60,412 bases of DNA from Klebsiella pneumoniae (GCA_945865755.1 CAMBFS010000004.1:1-60412); one strand, 5' to 3'; counted from the stretch's first letter, positions 24,767 to 35,270 are shown. Made by a program: numbers and translations. Notes: generated by a model from the sequence alone, not told the origin.

Positions 24767-25058
24767 AAACGGCCTCAGCCTCCGCAAGAACTTCATCGCG
24801 GAAATATCGACTCAAGCATTGGGGAGTATTGAGATCGACGGGATACCCAAGCACTTGAGAAAGTTCATCCTGCATGGCAAAAAAGGCCAAACCCGGTGTC
24901 TGGCCTGGCTCAAACTCAACCAACACATCCACATCACTCTTCGGACCGAAGTCATCACGGAGCACAGAGCCAAAGAGTGACAGTTTACGGACGTGATGCG
25001 TACAGCAGAACTCAGCAATCCGTTCTGTGGGAACTGGAATTCTCGCCTTAGTATTCAT
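24753..25058 (-). CDS. mntA: MntA-like nucleotidyltransferase antitoxin
   Basis: A 101-residue minimal nucleotidyltransferase. The GSX10DXD motif is present as GSVLRDDFGPKSDVDVLVEF (about residues 28-47), followed by a third acidic position in YPVDLNTP. It pairs with HepT and neutralises it by AMP transfer in known systems. ATG 25058 lies 4 nt after the stop of a short leader frame that begins at the duplicated GrdB-like start codon (25152), so translation may be coupled to that borrowed ribosome binding site. Confidence 0.9.
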   Translation of the reverse strand: MNTKARIPVPTERIAEFCCTHHVRKLSLFGSVLRDDFGPKSDVDVLVEFEPGQTPGLAFFAMQDELSQVLGYPVDLNTPQCLSRYFRDEVLAEAEAVYVAS

Positions 25059-25125
25059 GGCTTCACTTAAATGGATCGCTCTTGCGGTACAGCAAACAGA
25101 AGCACTCAACGCGTCCGCTGAGGAA

Positions 25126-25204
25126 CGTGATGTACTCAACTGGTTGTGCCATAGACAATCCTCCCAAGGGCCTCACTGTACGGTTTTCACAGTGGAAGGC
25201 AACG
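25126..25204 (-). repeat. 79-bp direct repeat, copy 2, upstream of mntA
   Basis: Second copy of the GrdB-like 5' region with two substitutions relative to 24333-24411. It retains GGAGG and an ATG at 25152 that opens a 29-codon frame stopping at 25063-25065, just before the mntA start. Confidence 0.9.
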
Positions 25205-25294
25205 GTCTCATATTGAGTGTTGACGCCTTGCGCTTTTTCATCGCAGGGTACGCTCCGTGCACAACTCCTAAGGGTTGAAGATATTCATATCAGA

Positions 25295-25621
25295 ATGGTA
25301 CGATGCCGCTCGGTGGAAAAAAGGACTCCGCACTTCGACCTGAACACTATACGGCGATTGGCGAAAAGCCCAGCCTCGCGAGTGATCACTCGTCAGGCGT
25401 TTAAGGATGCCGCCCTCTTGGGCTTGGAAGAAAACGACATCGTGGACGGTGTTGCCCGGCTTACACGGCAAGATTTCTACAAGAGCATGACCATCTACAC
25501 GAACGCTCAGGTCTAGCAAGATGTGTATCATCCCACGCATCAAGAGGAGCCGCTGTACCTCAAAGTGCAGCTCGACGCGACCGAGAAAACCGTTGTCATC
25601 GTCTCGTTCAAGGCGCGCTAA
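25295..25621 (+). pseudogene. mqsR: MqsR toxin gene with amber stop at a conserved Trp
   Basis: Reads as an MqsR-family GCU-specific mRNA interferase: VEKRTPHFDL at the start, DFYKSMT, then QDVYHP and LKVQL...VVIVSFK at the end, 108 codons. TAG at 25514-25516 lies directly before QDVY, where E. coli MqsR has Trp, so one G-to-A change of TGG explains it. The product would lose about 34 C-terminal residues including the last strands. The antitoxin downstream is intact. Start ATG 25295 has only a weak ribosome binding site. Confidence 0.88.
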
Positions 25622-25630
25622 AGGACAGTT

Positions 25631-26104
25631 ATGAAAGCACCACTGTATGAAGGGAAACCGTGTCCGGTCTGCGGGGAAGGAAAATGCAAGCGCAAAGCCA
25701 TCACCGAGACCTTCAGCTATAAAGGCCACCGCTTAACCATCCCTCAATATGACATCTACGTGTGCTCTCATTGTCGAGAAGAATTTCTCGACCAGAGCCT
25801 GATTCGCCCCCATGAGCGGACCATTCGGGATTGGCAACGCACTATCGATGGACTGCTCTCGGCTGAGGATATCCGTCACGTGCGTACCATGCTGGGGCTC
25901 ACGCAAGAGGAACTATCCTTGCTACTGGGAGGAGAAAGAAAAGCGGTTGCGCGTTACGAGGCGGACGCGGCACGACAGAGTGTTGCCATGGACAACCTCC
26001 TGCGCGCCGTACAAAAATACCCCAGCCTGCTCTTGGAGTTCGCCAAGGCACGGGGAGTCGCACTCTCACCGATCAAGCAGCGGCGTTTGCGCGCAGCGGC
26101 ATGA
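25631..26104 (+). CDS. mqsA: MqsA-type antitoxin with zinc and HTH domains
   Basis: A 157-residue antitoxin and repressor. The N-terminal zinc site has two CxxC pairs (CPVCGEGKC near residue 11 and CSHCREEF near 46). The C-terminal HTH (about 80-130) reads VRTMLGLTQEELSLLLGGERKAVARYEAD. It normally binds MqsR through the N-terminus and its operator through the C-terminus. It starts 9 nt after the mqsR stop. It may persist as a regulator now that the toxin is broken. Confidence 0.92.
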   Translation: MKAPLYEGKPCPVCGEGKCKRKAITETFSYKGHRLTIPQYDIYVCSHCREEFLDQSLIRPHERTIRDWQRTIDGLLSAEDIRHVRTMLGLTQEELSLLLGGERKAVARYEADAARQSVAMDNLLRAVQKYPSLLLEFAKARGVALSPIKQRRLRAAA

Positions 26105-26284
26105 GACAAGTTGTAGGGAACGAGAGAACGCACCAGCTCTGTAAACTGCACGCGGGGAGAGTTTGCGCTTTTGCCGAACGCCCGGAGCAGTCGGATGTAG
26201 GCTGGAATTCGCTCCGCTCATTACCAGCCTGGAGGCGGTACCCACCCCGCTGGGATTCCCGTTGGTCATCCTGGCCTACCTCTG

Positions 26285-26330
26285 AGTTTTCCTATTTTTG
26301 ATTTTTGCCTTTTGCCTTTTGATTTCTGTC
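26285..26330. repeat. T-rich heptad tract between mqsA and the glucan synthase
   Basis: TTTTTGA, TTTTTGC, CTTTTGC, CTTTTGA units form a heptad run between two convergent genes (26105-26342 otherwise shows no gene). It may also serve as a bidirectional terminator region. Confidence 0.5.
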
Positions 26331-26342
26331 TTCCGCGCCAGG

Positions 26343-29300
26343 CTACTTGCCAGAAGCCGCCGCCCCAAGCACGACCCGCACCTGATGTGTCGCACCATCC
26401 GCAACGAGCGGGATAGCCGCCCCGCGGCCTGGTAACAGTACGCCATCAAGCGCGAGGGACACGACTCCTCCCATAACGCCTTGGGGATTCTCGACGATGA
26501 TGTTGTAGCGGGACGAGTGGTGGCGGAACACGATCTCGAAGCGTGGCCACGCCCGTGGAATACACGGGTCGAAATACAGCATCGAGCCGCGCACACGAAA
26601 TCCCAACATTCCCTCGATGCCAGCCCGGTACATCCACCCCGCCGCTCCCGTGTACCAGGTCCACCCCCCGCGCCCGACGTGCGGCGGTTCAGCATACACA
26701 TCCGCGGCAACGACATACGGCTCGACTTTATAGCGATGAATCCCCACCCGGGTATTGCCGTGCAGAATCGGATTCAGGAGTGTGAACAGCTCATGTGCTT
26801 TATCGCCCTCGCCGAGCGCGGCAAACGCGAGAATGGACCAGACCGCCGCATGGGTATATTGGCCGCCGTTTTCGCGCACCCCGGGCAGATAGCCTTTGAT
26901 ATAGCCCGGGTCCGCATTGAGGCTGTCCACATTGAGGCTGTCCGTGCTACGCCGTGCGGGCATCGTACGGTCCGTATGATTGAAAGGTGGCGTGAACAGA
27001 AGAATGAGCCCCTCATCGCGCCGCACGAGGTATTGCTCAACCGCCGCCATGGCGCGTGCGCCACGGGCGGGTTCGGCGGCACCGGAGAGCACTCCCCACG
27101 ATTGGGCGATGGAGTCGATACGACATTCCGCATTGCTAGCGGAGCCCAGCGGCGTCCCGTCATCATAGTACGCACGCCGATACCAGGCCCCGTCCCACGC
27201 CTCGCGCTCCAGTGCCGCTTTGAGAGCGCTGACGTGCAAGCGCCACACTTCGGCGCGCTGATGCTCCCCGCGCGCATCGGCCAGCCGCGCGAATTCCCAG
27301 AGTATCGTATGGAGGAACCAACCAAGCCAGACACTCTCGCCTTTGCCTTCATGGCCGACGCGATTCATCCCGTCGTTCCAATCTCCGGTCCCCATCAGCG
27401 GTAAGCCATGACTGCCAACCGCGAGACTCCGGTCAAGCGCGCGCGCGCAATGCTCGAACATGGTCCCCTGTTGAGCCGACACCTCCGGCTGAAAATACGA
27501 TTCCTCTTGTCCGTCCGTCAGCACCGGTCCGTCAAGGAAAGGAACAACCTCATCGAGGAGACGACTATCGCCCGTCACTTCCAGGTAATGATTGACCACG
27601 TAGGGCAACCAGAGCAAGTCATCGGAGATACGAGTGCGGACCCCACGACCGGACGGCGGATGCCACCAATGTTGGACATCCCCTTCCACAAACTGCCGCG
27701 CGGCGGCGCGCAGCACATGGGCCCGCACGAGGTCGCGCTGCGTCACCGCCAGGGCCATGACATCTTGGAGCTGATCGCGAAAGCCATACGCGCCACCAGC
27801 TTGATACAACGCGCTACGAGCCCAGACACGGCAGGTCAGCGTTTGATACAGCAGCCAGCGATTGAGTAAGATGTTCATCGCCCGATCAGGCGTTGTCACC
27901 TGGACCGCGCCCACCATCTCGTCCCAGTGGTCCGTCACCGAACGCAGGGTCTCATCAAGGTCCACGGTCCGGTAGCGGAGGAGTAAGGCCCTCGCCTCTT
28001 CCACGGTCGCCGTCTCGCCGAGAAAGAAGACCACCTCGGTGCGGCCCCCGGCACGCAGATCAATCGTCGTTTGCACCACGCCACATGGATCGAGACCAGC
28101 GCCCACTTTCCCGGACAGTCGCTGCCCGTATGTGAGCGCCGCCGGATGGTCAAGCGCACCGTGGCGACCAAGGAACTCGGTACGGTCTCCCGTCCATGCG
28201 GTCTGTTCCCCACGGAGATCAACAAAGGCGACACGCCCGCCGAACTCACTATTCCAGACGTTGCGGGCGAACAGCGCTCTTGTTTCGGTATCCATCTCGG
28301 TGACCACAAAGGGCGCGGATGCGCTCCGCGACACGCCGAGCACCCATTCGACATACCCAGTCACGGAGAGCCGCCTCGGGCGGTCAGAGTGATTTTCGAT
28401 CGTGAGGCGCGAAATCTTGATCGTATCCACACGAGGGACAAACTGCACGAGACGAAGTGACACTCCGTGTGAGGTGTGCTCGAAACAACTGTACCCTTGC
28501 CCATGTCGAGCGAGATAGGTCCCAGTCTCCTCGCGGATCGGCAGTGCCGTCGGCCCCCATACCTCGCCCGTGTCCTCATCGCGAACGTAGATTGTCTCGC
28601 CAGGTGGGTCGCTGACCGGGTCATTCGCCCACGGGGTGAGCTGGTTCTCGCGGCTATTGATGGACCAGGTGTAGCCCGCGCCGGATTCCGAGACCTGAAA
28701 ACCGAAGGAGGGGTTGGCGATGACGTTGATCCAGGGGGCCGGCGTCCACTGCCCCTCACCCAGGATAGTGACATACTCACGACCATCCGCGGCGAAACCG
28801 CCAAGACCATTAAAGAACTCCAGGTCGAGCACCGGCGGGGGAACCGTCGCCGATTTCGTCGTGGGCTGGCGCACCAGCGGAGTCACCGCTGCCTGCGCGC
28901 GCGGGCGGCGAATAATTTGCTCAGCGAGGGTGCCATTGCGGCTCAGCAGCACGGCGCGCGCGACCGTCTGGAGGAGCAGACGCTCCTCGATCGACACTAG
29001 GTCCGCGCGGAGAATAAAGACGTTGCCATGCGGCTCGTGTCCGTCGTGCAGTAACCGGGACTGACTCGTGCGCACCTGGGCCTCCAAGGACATCTGCAAA
29101 TTTTGCGTGTACGAGGACGCTTGCTCATTCAAGATGACAATATCAACCGCCAACTGTTTCATCCGCCAGTATTCATGGGCGCGCAGCAGTTGCCGGACGA
29201 TCTCGCGGTCCTCAATATCATCGATCCGCACGAGGACAATGGGAATATCGCCGGAAATGCCGTGTCGCCAGAGCGCCGAGGGTCCAAGCGTATTCCGTGT

Positions 29301-32300
29301 CAGCATCGCGGACGACGGTCGTAAGATTGGGGCCGAGTAGATAATCCGGCTGGCGAGATCTTGGAACAGATGCGCCTCATCAAGCGCAATACCGAGATGG
29401 TGTAATTGCACTTGCGCCTGCGTCCAGGCGAGGGTCGCCGCGCGCTCAAATATCGCGGGATCGCGGTATTCATCGGCCAAATCCAACACGACCTCGCGCG
29501 AGGGAGCCACGAGCGTCGAGAAGGTCACGCGGACAGTGGCCCCCGGCGCGATCCGCACGCGGCGTCGGAGACTGAAGATGGGGTCGAGCACGGCGCCGAC
29601 AGTATTGGCCAGTGGACGACCGTCGAGGACCGCGAGTGGCGTGCGAATCCCCCGCCCACGACCAAGAAACTGGCCGCGGTCCGTTTCATATTGCACGTCT
29701 CCCACGGTATCCCCCTCGACCACGACCACATGCGCGGCCCAGACCTGGGGCTCGTCGTGGGACCGAGGACGGCGCGTGGCGAGCAGAGCGCCGAGTGCGG
29801 GCACAAATTCCGTTTGCACGAACAAGTTGGAAAACACTGGGTGCGCCGCGTCGGCTGCCGGCGGCGCCAGCACCAGTTCCGCGTAGGACGTCAGTTCGAT
29901 TTCCCGCGCGCGCGTTCCCAGGTTCGTCAGCGATACCCGACGCACCTCTCCATCATCCTCCTGCGACACGATCACTTCCAACGTCGTGGTGATCGCGCCA
30001 TCTCGTCGCCGGATCTCTACCCGGTCCTCGGGAAACGCCACCTCATAGGTGTCCGGTTCAATCCCACTTGGTTGATAGGCGGCGGACCAGACCTCGCCAC
30101 TGTGTCCATCGTGTAGAAAAATGTAGCTCCCCCAGGCATCACGGGTGCGGTCCTCTCGCCAGCGCGTAATGGCCAGATCGCGCCAGCGGCTATAGCCAGA
30201 CCCCGCCGCGGTCACCATCACGGAGTAGCGTCCGTTCGACAGCAGATGCGTGGCGGGCGTGAGATCATGCGGCGAGGTGAACCGACGGAGCACGGGGGGA
30301 AGCACGTCACGGACGTTGGCGACGGCCTGCACTTCCTCGACCCTGGGCCGGGCCACCAAGACATCCCGTGGCGTGCGTTCCTGCAGCAGCAACTCCGTGG
30401 CTTTCATGCGCGGGTCGGCGTGAAAGCGCGTGCGCATCAGTCCGTCGTGCAGGACGTTGGCGAGCGCCACCAGCGACATCCCCTGATGATGCGCCATATA
30501 GGCGCGCACGACAGCCATCCCGGTATCTTCGGGCACCCGCGCCCTCGTGTAATCAAGTGCTTCGTAAAAACCATAGCATCCACTAGCGCCAGCCGCGCTC
30601 AGCCGGATGTAGTTGCGCACCGCCGCCGCCGGGTCGATCATGGCCGCTAGCGCCGTCGCGTAGGGAGCCACGACCACATCCTCGCTCAGCCCACGTTTGA
30701 GCCCCAGGCCCGGCACGCCAAAGTTCGCATATTGGTACGTCAGTTCGAGATCACGGACATTGTAGGCTGACTCCGAAATCCCCCACGGCACGCCCCGCTC
30801 GGCGCCATACGTCATCTGACGGTGGACGATAAGGTGCTGCGTCTGGTCCAGCAGACTCGCCGGCGGCGAGCGCATCACGAGCGCGGGCATGAGATACTCG
30901 AACATGGACCCCGACCACGAGATCAGCGCGGACCCCCAGCCGACGGGCGTCAATGTGCGGCCCAGATGGAACCAATGCGACGTCGGCACATCGCCCTTGG
31001 CAATGGCGATAAAGCTCGTCAGTCGTGCCTCGGACGCCAACAGATCGTAACAACTGGGGTCGAGCGTGTTATCGGCCACGCGGTATCCAATGGAGAAGAG
31101 TTTCCGGGTTGGGTCAAAAAGAAAGCTAAACTCCATCGCGTCGAACATCCCCTTCGTGAGCTGCGTCAGCCTGGTGAGCCGATGGACCAGCGCCCCGGAG
31201 GCGGTGGCGGAACGCGCGAGGCCTTCACTCAGCGCGTCGAGGGCTGCAACCGTGTCGTGTGGCGCATCACTGTCCCCCATCACGCGGATGCGTAGGGTCG
31301 CGAGTTCGCGCATGGCCGCCTCACAGCGATCCGGCAGCTCCGCCAGCGTGGGCAGTGAGGAGAACAGAGGAGCGATGGTTGCCCAGCCCACAGTGTGGGG
31401 CGCGGATATCATCGTGCGTGAGGCATTGCTTCCACAGAACAGTCGTGCCCAAGGAAACATCAGCTCAAGAGCACGAAGATAACTCTCGATACCGACACAG
31501 AGAGCTTCCGCCCACACCAGAACCTCCGCGGTGGCATGATCCTTTTGTCTTCCGGTCAGCGTGCGGGCGATGTCGGTCACGGTATGCGCGAGAGTCGCTA
31601 ATGCTGTCAGGCGCACGAGCCACTCAATTGGGGTCGTGGGAATTGGCTCCAGCGCGGTCGTCAGGACAGTGAGTGCCTCATCCAATTGTTTGTGGGTCAC
31701 CGTCTGGGTGCGCCGGTCATCGGCGGTCGCCTGCGCCGCCGCCCGCACCAGGCACACCACGTCGGCGAGTCCGGAGAGCGCCCGCGGGCCCAGGATCGGC
31801 TGGGTACTCATGTCCCGGCAGGCCTGTCCCAGCGCGACGAGGTGGCCAGCCAGGTTGCCACTGTCCACCGCGGACACGTATTTGGGATCAAGCGGGCGCA
31901 GGTCATGGGTGTCATACCAATTGTAAAAATGCCCGCGGAAGCGTTCGAGACCGTTCATCGTGTCCAGGGTGGATTCGAGTCGTTCGACGGCGGCCAGCGT
32001 ACTAATCCATCCGAAATCGTAGGCGGCGACGGTGGACAGGAGGTATAATCCGAGGTTGGTGGGTGAGGTGCGGTGAGCGACGACGGGAGTCGGTTCTTCT
32101 TGGAAATTGTCCGGCGGCAAGGCGTGGTGCTCTGGAGTGACAAAGGTCTCGAAGAAGTGCCACGTCCGGCGCGCGGTGAGTCGGAGCATGCGGGTATCGT
32201 CTTCCGCGAGCGGTTGCTCCCCGACAGCACGCGGGGGAAGACTCATCCAGCACGCGACCAGGGGCGACAGCGCCCATAGCAGCACGAACGGCGCGGCAAT

Positions 32301-35270
32301 AGGCCAGGCTTCCGGTCGCACCACAGCCACAAGCACGCCCGCGGCAATGGCGAGCACCACGGCTCCACTCATACGCTGATAGGTTCCGCCGAGGGACAGA
32401 TCGGACCCCGACTTCGCCTGCGCGGCCGTCACCCACTCCAGCAGGTTGCGGCGGGTCACATACACGCGCCACAGCGTCCGCGCGATCGCGTCAGTCATCA
32501 TCCAGGCTTGATGGGCAAGCAAGGTCACCGCGAGTCCCACATGCGCGAGGGCCAGAACAATGTCGGTGCTGACCGCCCGGGCGTGACTCCGTTTCGAGAC
32601 ACCGCGGCGGTGCGGGAGCAGGCCATTGACGACCGGAAAGAGGGCCGGAAGGGCAATAGTGGCAAGGACGAAGAGCGTCCAGATCGCCGGCGACGCGAAG
32701 GGCAATAGCCACCCCACCACCAAGGTCAGGAGCGCAGCCGGGGCCGACAGCGTCCGCCTCAGGTTATCACCCATCTTCCAGCGATTGATCGCGGAAATCG
32801 AGGCGTGCGTCCGACCACCACTTGTGTGTGAGACACGCCCCATGATCCACGGCAGTAACTGCCAGTCCCCGCGCGCCCACCGATGTTGGCGGGCGGCGGC
32901 GACCTCGTAGTGCGCGGGGAATTCATCGAAGAATTCAATATCGGTGACAAGGCCCGCACGGGCGAAAATTCCCTCAAAGAGGTCGTGACTCAGCAAGGCA
33001 TTCTCCGGCACCAACCCAGCCAGCGCCGCCTCGAAGGCATCAATGTCATAGATGCCTTTCCCGGTGTACGACCCCTCGGCGAGGAGGTCCTGGTAGACAT
33101 CGGAGACGGCGGACGCGTACGGGTCAATGCCACACGGGCCGGAAGATATACGCTGAAAAAGAGAGCCCCCGTGATCGGCCGGGAGCGTTGGGGTGACGCG
33201 CGGTTGCAACACCGCGTATCCTTCCACGACTCGACCAACACGCGGATCAAACCTGGGCCGATTGAGGGGATGCGCTAGCGTGCCCACCAAACGGCACGCC
33301 GCTCCTCTCGGTAATTCGGTGTCGGCATCCAGCGTGATGACGTAGCGAATGCCGGATGGCGCGGGCAGCGCCTGACCCTCCGTGGGCAGAAAGGTCGTGT
33401 CCGTGGCGCCACGTAACAATCGGTTCAATTCATACAGCTTCCCGCGTTTCCGTTCCCATCCCATCCACTTCTGTTCGCTCTCGTTCCATTTGCGTCGCCG
33501 ATGAAGCAGGAGGAATCGTTTGCTCCCGTCCCGACTAGGTCCATAAAGCCGGTTGAGCCGCGCGAGGCCTTCCACCGCCGCGGCGAGCAAGGCCTCGTCT
33601 TCCGGCTGGGTCTCCACAGGCGCGTCGCGCCAGTCCGAGAGCAACGCAAAGCGCAACTCTTCCTCTGGATTGGCGAGATAGTGAACCTCCAGCCGCTCGA
33701 TTTGCTCGGTAATCTGCGCCTGTTCGGTCAGGAGCGTTGGCGTGACGACCAGCGTGCGCAGCTCTGGCGGCACGCCCTCACGGAGCGCGAGTTTCGGCAG
33801 CGCGTGCGGCCTGAGCAGCGCCAAGACCAGGCGATTCACCACGGCAATGGCCAAATCGGAGGCCGGAATGAGCACCAGCAAGGCGAGGACCAGCATGCTC
33901 GCTGCCCCGGCTTGCGCCACCCCGACGTGATAAAGGAAGACCGCAAGGATGAGTCCGCTGACGATGGCGATGGTGCCGAGGTATCGGGGAACCGCTTGGG
34001 TGACGGACGCGCGCAGCAGCCAACTCTTCAGTGGCACGCGAAAGCCGAGTTCCCGCTCGAAAGCGAGGCGCCCGGTCGAGATGAGGGAATAACCGGGATC
34101 CTCCTGACAGTTCGCAAAGAGGTCATCAGCGCTTCGCGTCGAGCCTCGAAAACGGCTGGCATGGAGCACCGCTCGTCGGGCAACCTCAAGCTCCGAATGG
34201 TGAGAGCCTCGCGACAGTTCCTCGATCGCGTGCCGGTAGCGATCGCGCGTGGCGAAGTCCAGGGCGGCAAAGTCAGTGTCAGCCTGAAGTGCCGCATCAA
34301 CCAAACTCACGCTCTCGAAAAATTCCGCCCAGTCGAACACGGACATCAGGCGCATACTGGTAATGACGTTGCGGACGGTCACGTTCATCGCCGCTTGCCG
34401 TTGGTGCTCCACCCGGACGATCTCATCACCCGTTGTTCCTTGGGCCGCCAGGCGTTCTTCAAGCCAGTGCAACGCCGGGGTCACGACCGGGTCCTGATCG
34501 CGCAGCCGCTGGACGAGCTGGACGGCAAAGGCGGTCGCTAACGGGGCCCGTTCGAATTCCTGTAAGACCATTGCTGAGGGCTCAGCCAGGTGGCCATCAA
34601 GTCCGATCAGGGTATCAGCAATCACATCGGCTTCTTGTCGCGCCGCCCGACTATGCACGATCCGCTCCGCCAAGCGGCGGAGATTCTCGACGAGTACGAT
34701 GCGGAGGGTGATGGCCACTGCCCAGAGTTCGCCGATCGTCAGGGGCTGGACGCGCTGATAGGCGCGCACAAAGCGGCGGAGGGCCTCTGGCTCAAACCGG
34801 CTGTCCGTATGAGCAATAAACGCCCACGCGATGCCAAAGACCCGCGGATAGCCGGCCAGCGGACCATCGGCCAACTTCGGCAGTTCTCGGTAATAGCCGG
34901 CCGGTAAGTCATCGCGGATTTCACGCAGTTGCTCATCGACAATGTGAAAATTGTCGACCAACCATTCGGCCGCGGGGATGATCGCGCGCTCTTCACGGAT
35001 CGCCCGGGCAATGGTGCGATACGTGTCGAGCAGCACCCGTCCATTCTCCACCACCCGTGGTAATAGCGGGCGCACCGCGCGCGGGGTCGCCGTGACCGGC
35101 TGCGAGGCGGCAAGGCTTTCGGCATGTTGCTCCAGACGCTCGCCGCTGAAGAGTTCGGCACGAATCGGCTCTTCAAGGTGAGCAGAGGAGAGCGCTTCGG
35201 AACGGGCTTTGCGTTGGAGATTCAGCGGCCATAACAATTTCAATCCATGTCCCTCACAGCTTACCGGCAC
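26343..35270 (-). CDS. ndvB: Cyclic beta-1,2-glucan synthase (NdvB/ChvB family)
   Basis: A giant inner-membrane enzyme of 2975 residues that initiates, elongates, cyclises and trims cyclic beta-1,2-glucan from UDP-glucose. Order seen: N-terminal soluble domain; membrane helices about 430-480; GT84 glycosyltransferase with ITLDADTELPRG near 646-657 and GKGIYDIDAFE near 740; more membrane helices about 840-1050; glycoamylase-like domain; two carbohydrate-binding/GH94-like parts; C-terminal GH94 phosphorylase domain with TGDWNDGMNRVG near 2628. Length matches the family (about 2800-2900). GTG 35270 directly follows the stop of the upstream gene. A 15-bp in-frame tandem duplication (DSLNV-DSLNA) is visible near 26930. 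Cyclic glucans serve in osmoadaptation and host interaction. Confidence 0.95.
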   Translation of the reverse strand: MPVSCEGHGLKLLWPLNLQRKARSEALSSAHLEEPIRAELFSGERLEQHAESLAASQPVTATPRAVRPLLPRVVENGRVLLDTYRTIARAIREERAIIPAAEWLVDNFHIVDEQLREIRDDLPAGYYRELPKLADGPLAGYPRVFGIAWAFIAHTDSRFEPEALRRFVRAYQRVQPLTIGELWAVAITLRIVLVENLRRLAERIVHSRAARQEADVIADTLIGLDGHLAEPSAMVLQEFERAPLATAFAVQLVQRLRDQDPVVTPALHWLEERLAAQGTTGDEIVRVEHQRQAAMNVTVRNVITSMRLMSVFDWAEFFESVSLVDAALQADTDFAALDFATRDRYRHAIEELSRGSHHSELEVARRAVLHASRFRGSTRSADDLFANCQEDPGYSLISTGRLAFERELGFRVPLKSWLLRASVTQAVPRYLGTIAIVSGLILAVFLYHVGVAQAGAASMLVLALLVLIPASDLAIAVVNRLVLALLRPHALPKLALREGVPPELRTLVVTPTLLTEQAQITEQIERLEVHYLANPEEELRFALLSDWRDAPVETQPEDEALLAAAVEGLARLNRLYGPSRDGSKRFLLLHRRRKWNESEQKWMGWERKRGKLYELNRLLRGATDTTFLPTEGQALPAPSGIRYVITLDADTELPRGAACRLVGTLAHPLNRPRFDPRVGRVVEGYAVLQPRVTPTLPADHGGSLFQRISSGPCGIDPYASAVSDVYQDLLAEGSYTGKGIYDIDAFEAALAGLVPENALLSHDLFEGIFARAGLVTDIEFFDEFPAHYEVAAARQHRWARGDWQLLPWIMGRVSHTSGGRTHASISAINRWKMGDNLRRTLSAPAALLTLVVGWLLPFASPAIWTLFVLATIALPALFPVVNGLLPHRRGVSKRSHARAVSTDIVLALAHVGLAVTLLAHQAWMMTDAIARTLWRVYVTRRNLLEWVTAAQAKSGSDLSLGGTYQRMSGAVVLAIAAGVLVAVVRPEAWPIAAPFVLLWALSPLVACWMSLPPRAVGEQPLAEDDTRMLRLTARRTWHFFETFVTPEHHALPPDNFQEEPTPVVAHRTSPTNLGLYLLSTVAAYDFGWISTLAAVERLESTLDTMNGLERFRGHFYNWYDTHDLRPLDPKYVSAVDSGNLAGHLVALGQACRDMSTQPILGPRALSGLADVVCLVRAAAQATADDRRTQTVTHKQLDEALTVLTTALEPIPTTPIEWLVRLTALATLAHTVTDIARTLTGRQKDHATAEVLVWAEALCVGIESYLRALELMFPWARLFCGSNASRTMISAPHTVGWATIAPLFSSLPTLAELPDRCEAAMRELATLRIRVMGDSDAPHDTVAALDALSEGLARSATASGALVHRLTRLTQLTKGMFDAMEFSFLFDPTRKLFSIGYRVADNTLDPSCYDLLASEARLTSFIAIAKGDVPTSHWFHLGRTLTPVGWGSALISWSGSMFEYLMPALVMRSPPASLLDQTQHLIVHRQMTYGAERGVPWGISESAYNVRDLELTYQYANFGVPGLGLKRGLSEDVVVAPYATALAAMIDPAAAVRNYIRLSAAGASGCYGFYEALDYTRARVPEDTGMAVVRAYMAHHQGMSLVALANVLHDGLMRTRFHADPRMKATELLLQERTPRDVLVARPRVEEVQAVANVRDVLPPVLRRFTSPHDLTPATHLLSNGRYSVMVTAAGSGYSRWRDLAITRWREDRTRDAWGSYIFLHDGHSGEVWSAAYQPSGIEPDTYEVAFPEDRVEIRRRDGAITTTLEVIVSQEDDGEVRRVSLTNLGTRAREIELTSYAELVLAPPAADAAHPVFSNLFVQTEFVPALGALLATRRPRSHDEPQVWAAHVVVVEGDTVGDVQYETDRGQFLGRGRGIRTPLAVLDGRPLANTVGAVLDPIFSLRRRVRIAPGATVRVTFSTLVAPSREVVLDLADEYRDPAIFERAATLAWTQAQVQLHHLGIALDEAHLFQDLASRIIYSAPILRPSSAMLTRNTLGPSALWRHGISGDIPIVLVRIDDIEDREIVRQLLRAHEYWRMKQLAVDIVILNEQASSYTQNLQMSLEAQVRTSQSRLLHDGHEPHGNVFILRADLVSIEERLLLQTVARAVLLSRNGTLAEQIIRRPRAQAAVTPLVRQPTTKSATVPPPVLDLEFFNGLGGFAADGREYVTILGEGQWTPAPWINVIANPSFGFQVSESGAGYTWSINSRENQLTPWANDPVSDPPGETIYVRDEDTGEVWGPTALPIREETGTYLARHGQGYSCFEHTSHGVSLRLVQFVPRVDTIKISRLTIENHSDRPRRLSVTGYVEWVLGVSRSASAPFVVTEMDTETRALFARNVWNSEFGGRVAFVDLRGEQTAWTGDRTEFLGRHGALDHPAALTYGQRLSGKVGAGLDPCGVVQTTIDLRAGGRTEVVFFLGETATVEEARALLLRYRTVDLDETLRSVTDHWDEMVGAVQVTTPDRAMNILLNRWLLYQTLTCRVWARSALYQAGGAYGFRDQLQDVMALAVTQRDLVRAHVLRAAARQFVEGDVQHWWHPPSGRGVRTRISDDLLWLPYVVNHYLEVTGDSRLLDEVVPFLDGPVLTDGQEESYFQPEVSAQQGTMFEHCARALDRSLAVGSHGLPLMGTGDWNDGMNRVGHEGKGESVWLGWFLHTILWEFARLADARGEHQRAEVWRLHVSALKAALEREAWDGAWYRRAYYDDGTPLGSASNAECRIDSIAQSWGVLSGAAEPARGARAMAAVEQYLVRRDEGLILLFTPPFNHTDRTMPARRSTDSLNVDSLNADPGYIKGYLPGVRENGGQYTHAAVWSILAFAALGEGDKAHELFTLLNPILHGNTRVGIHRYKVEPYVVAADVYAEPPHVGRGGWTWYTGAAGWMYRAGIEGMLGFRVRGSMLYFDPCIPRAWPRFEIVFRHHSSRYNIIVENPQGVMGGVVSLALDGVLLPGRGAAIPLVADGATHQVRVVLGAAASGK

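Noticed and set aside
25217..25294. Earlier start for mqsR
   Set aside because: The extra residues match no MqsR homologue; ATG 25295 gives the family N-terminus.
33501..34541. 346-codon plus-strand frame inside the glucan synthase gene
   Set aside because: Antisense shadow of a highly GC-rich gene; no RBS or domain.
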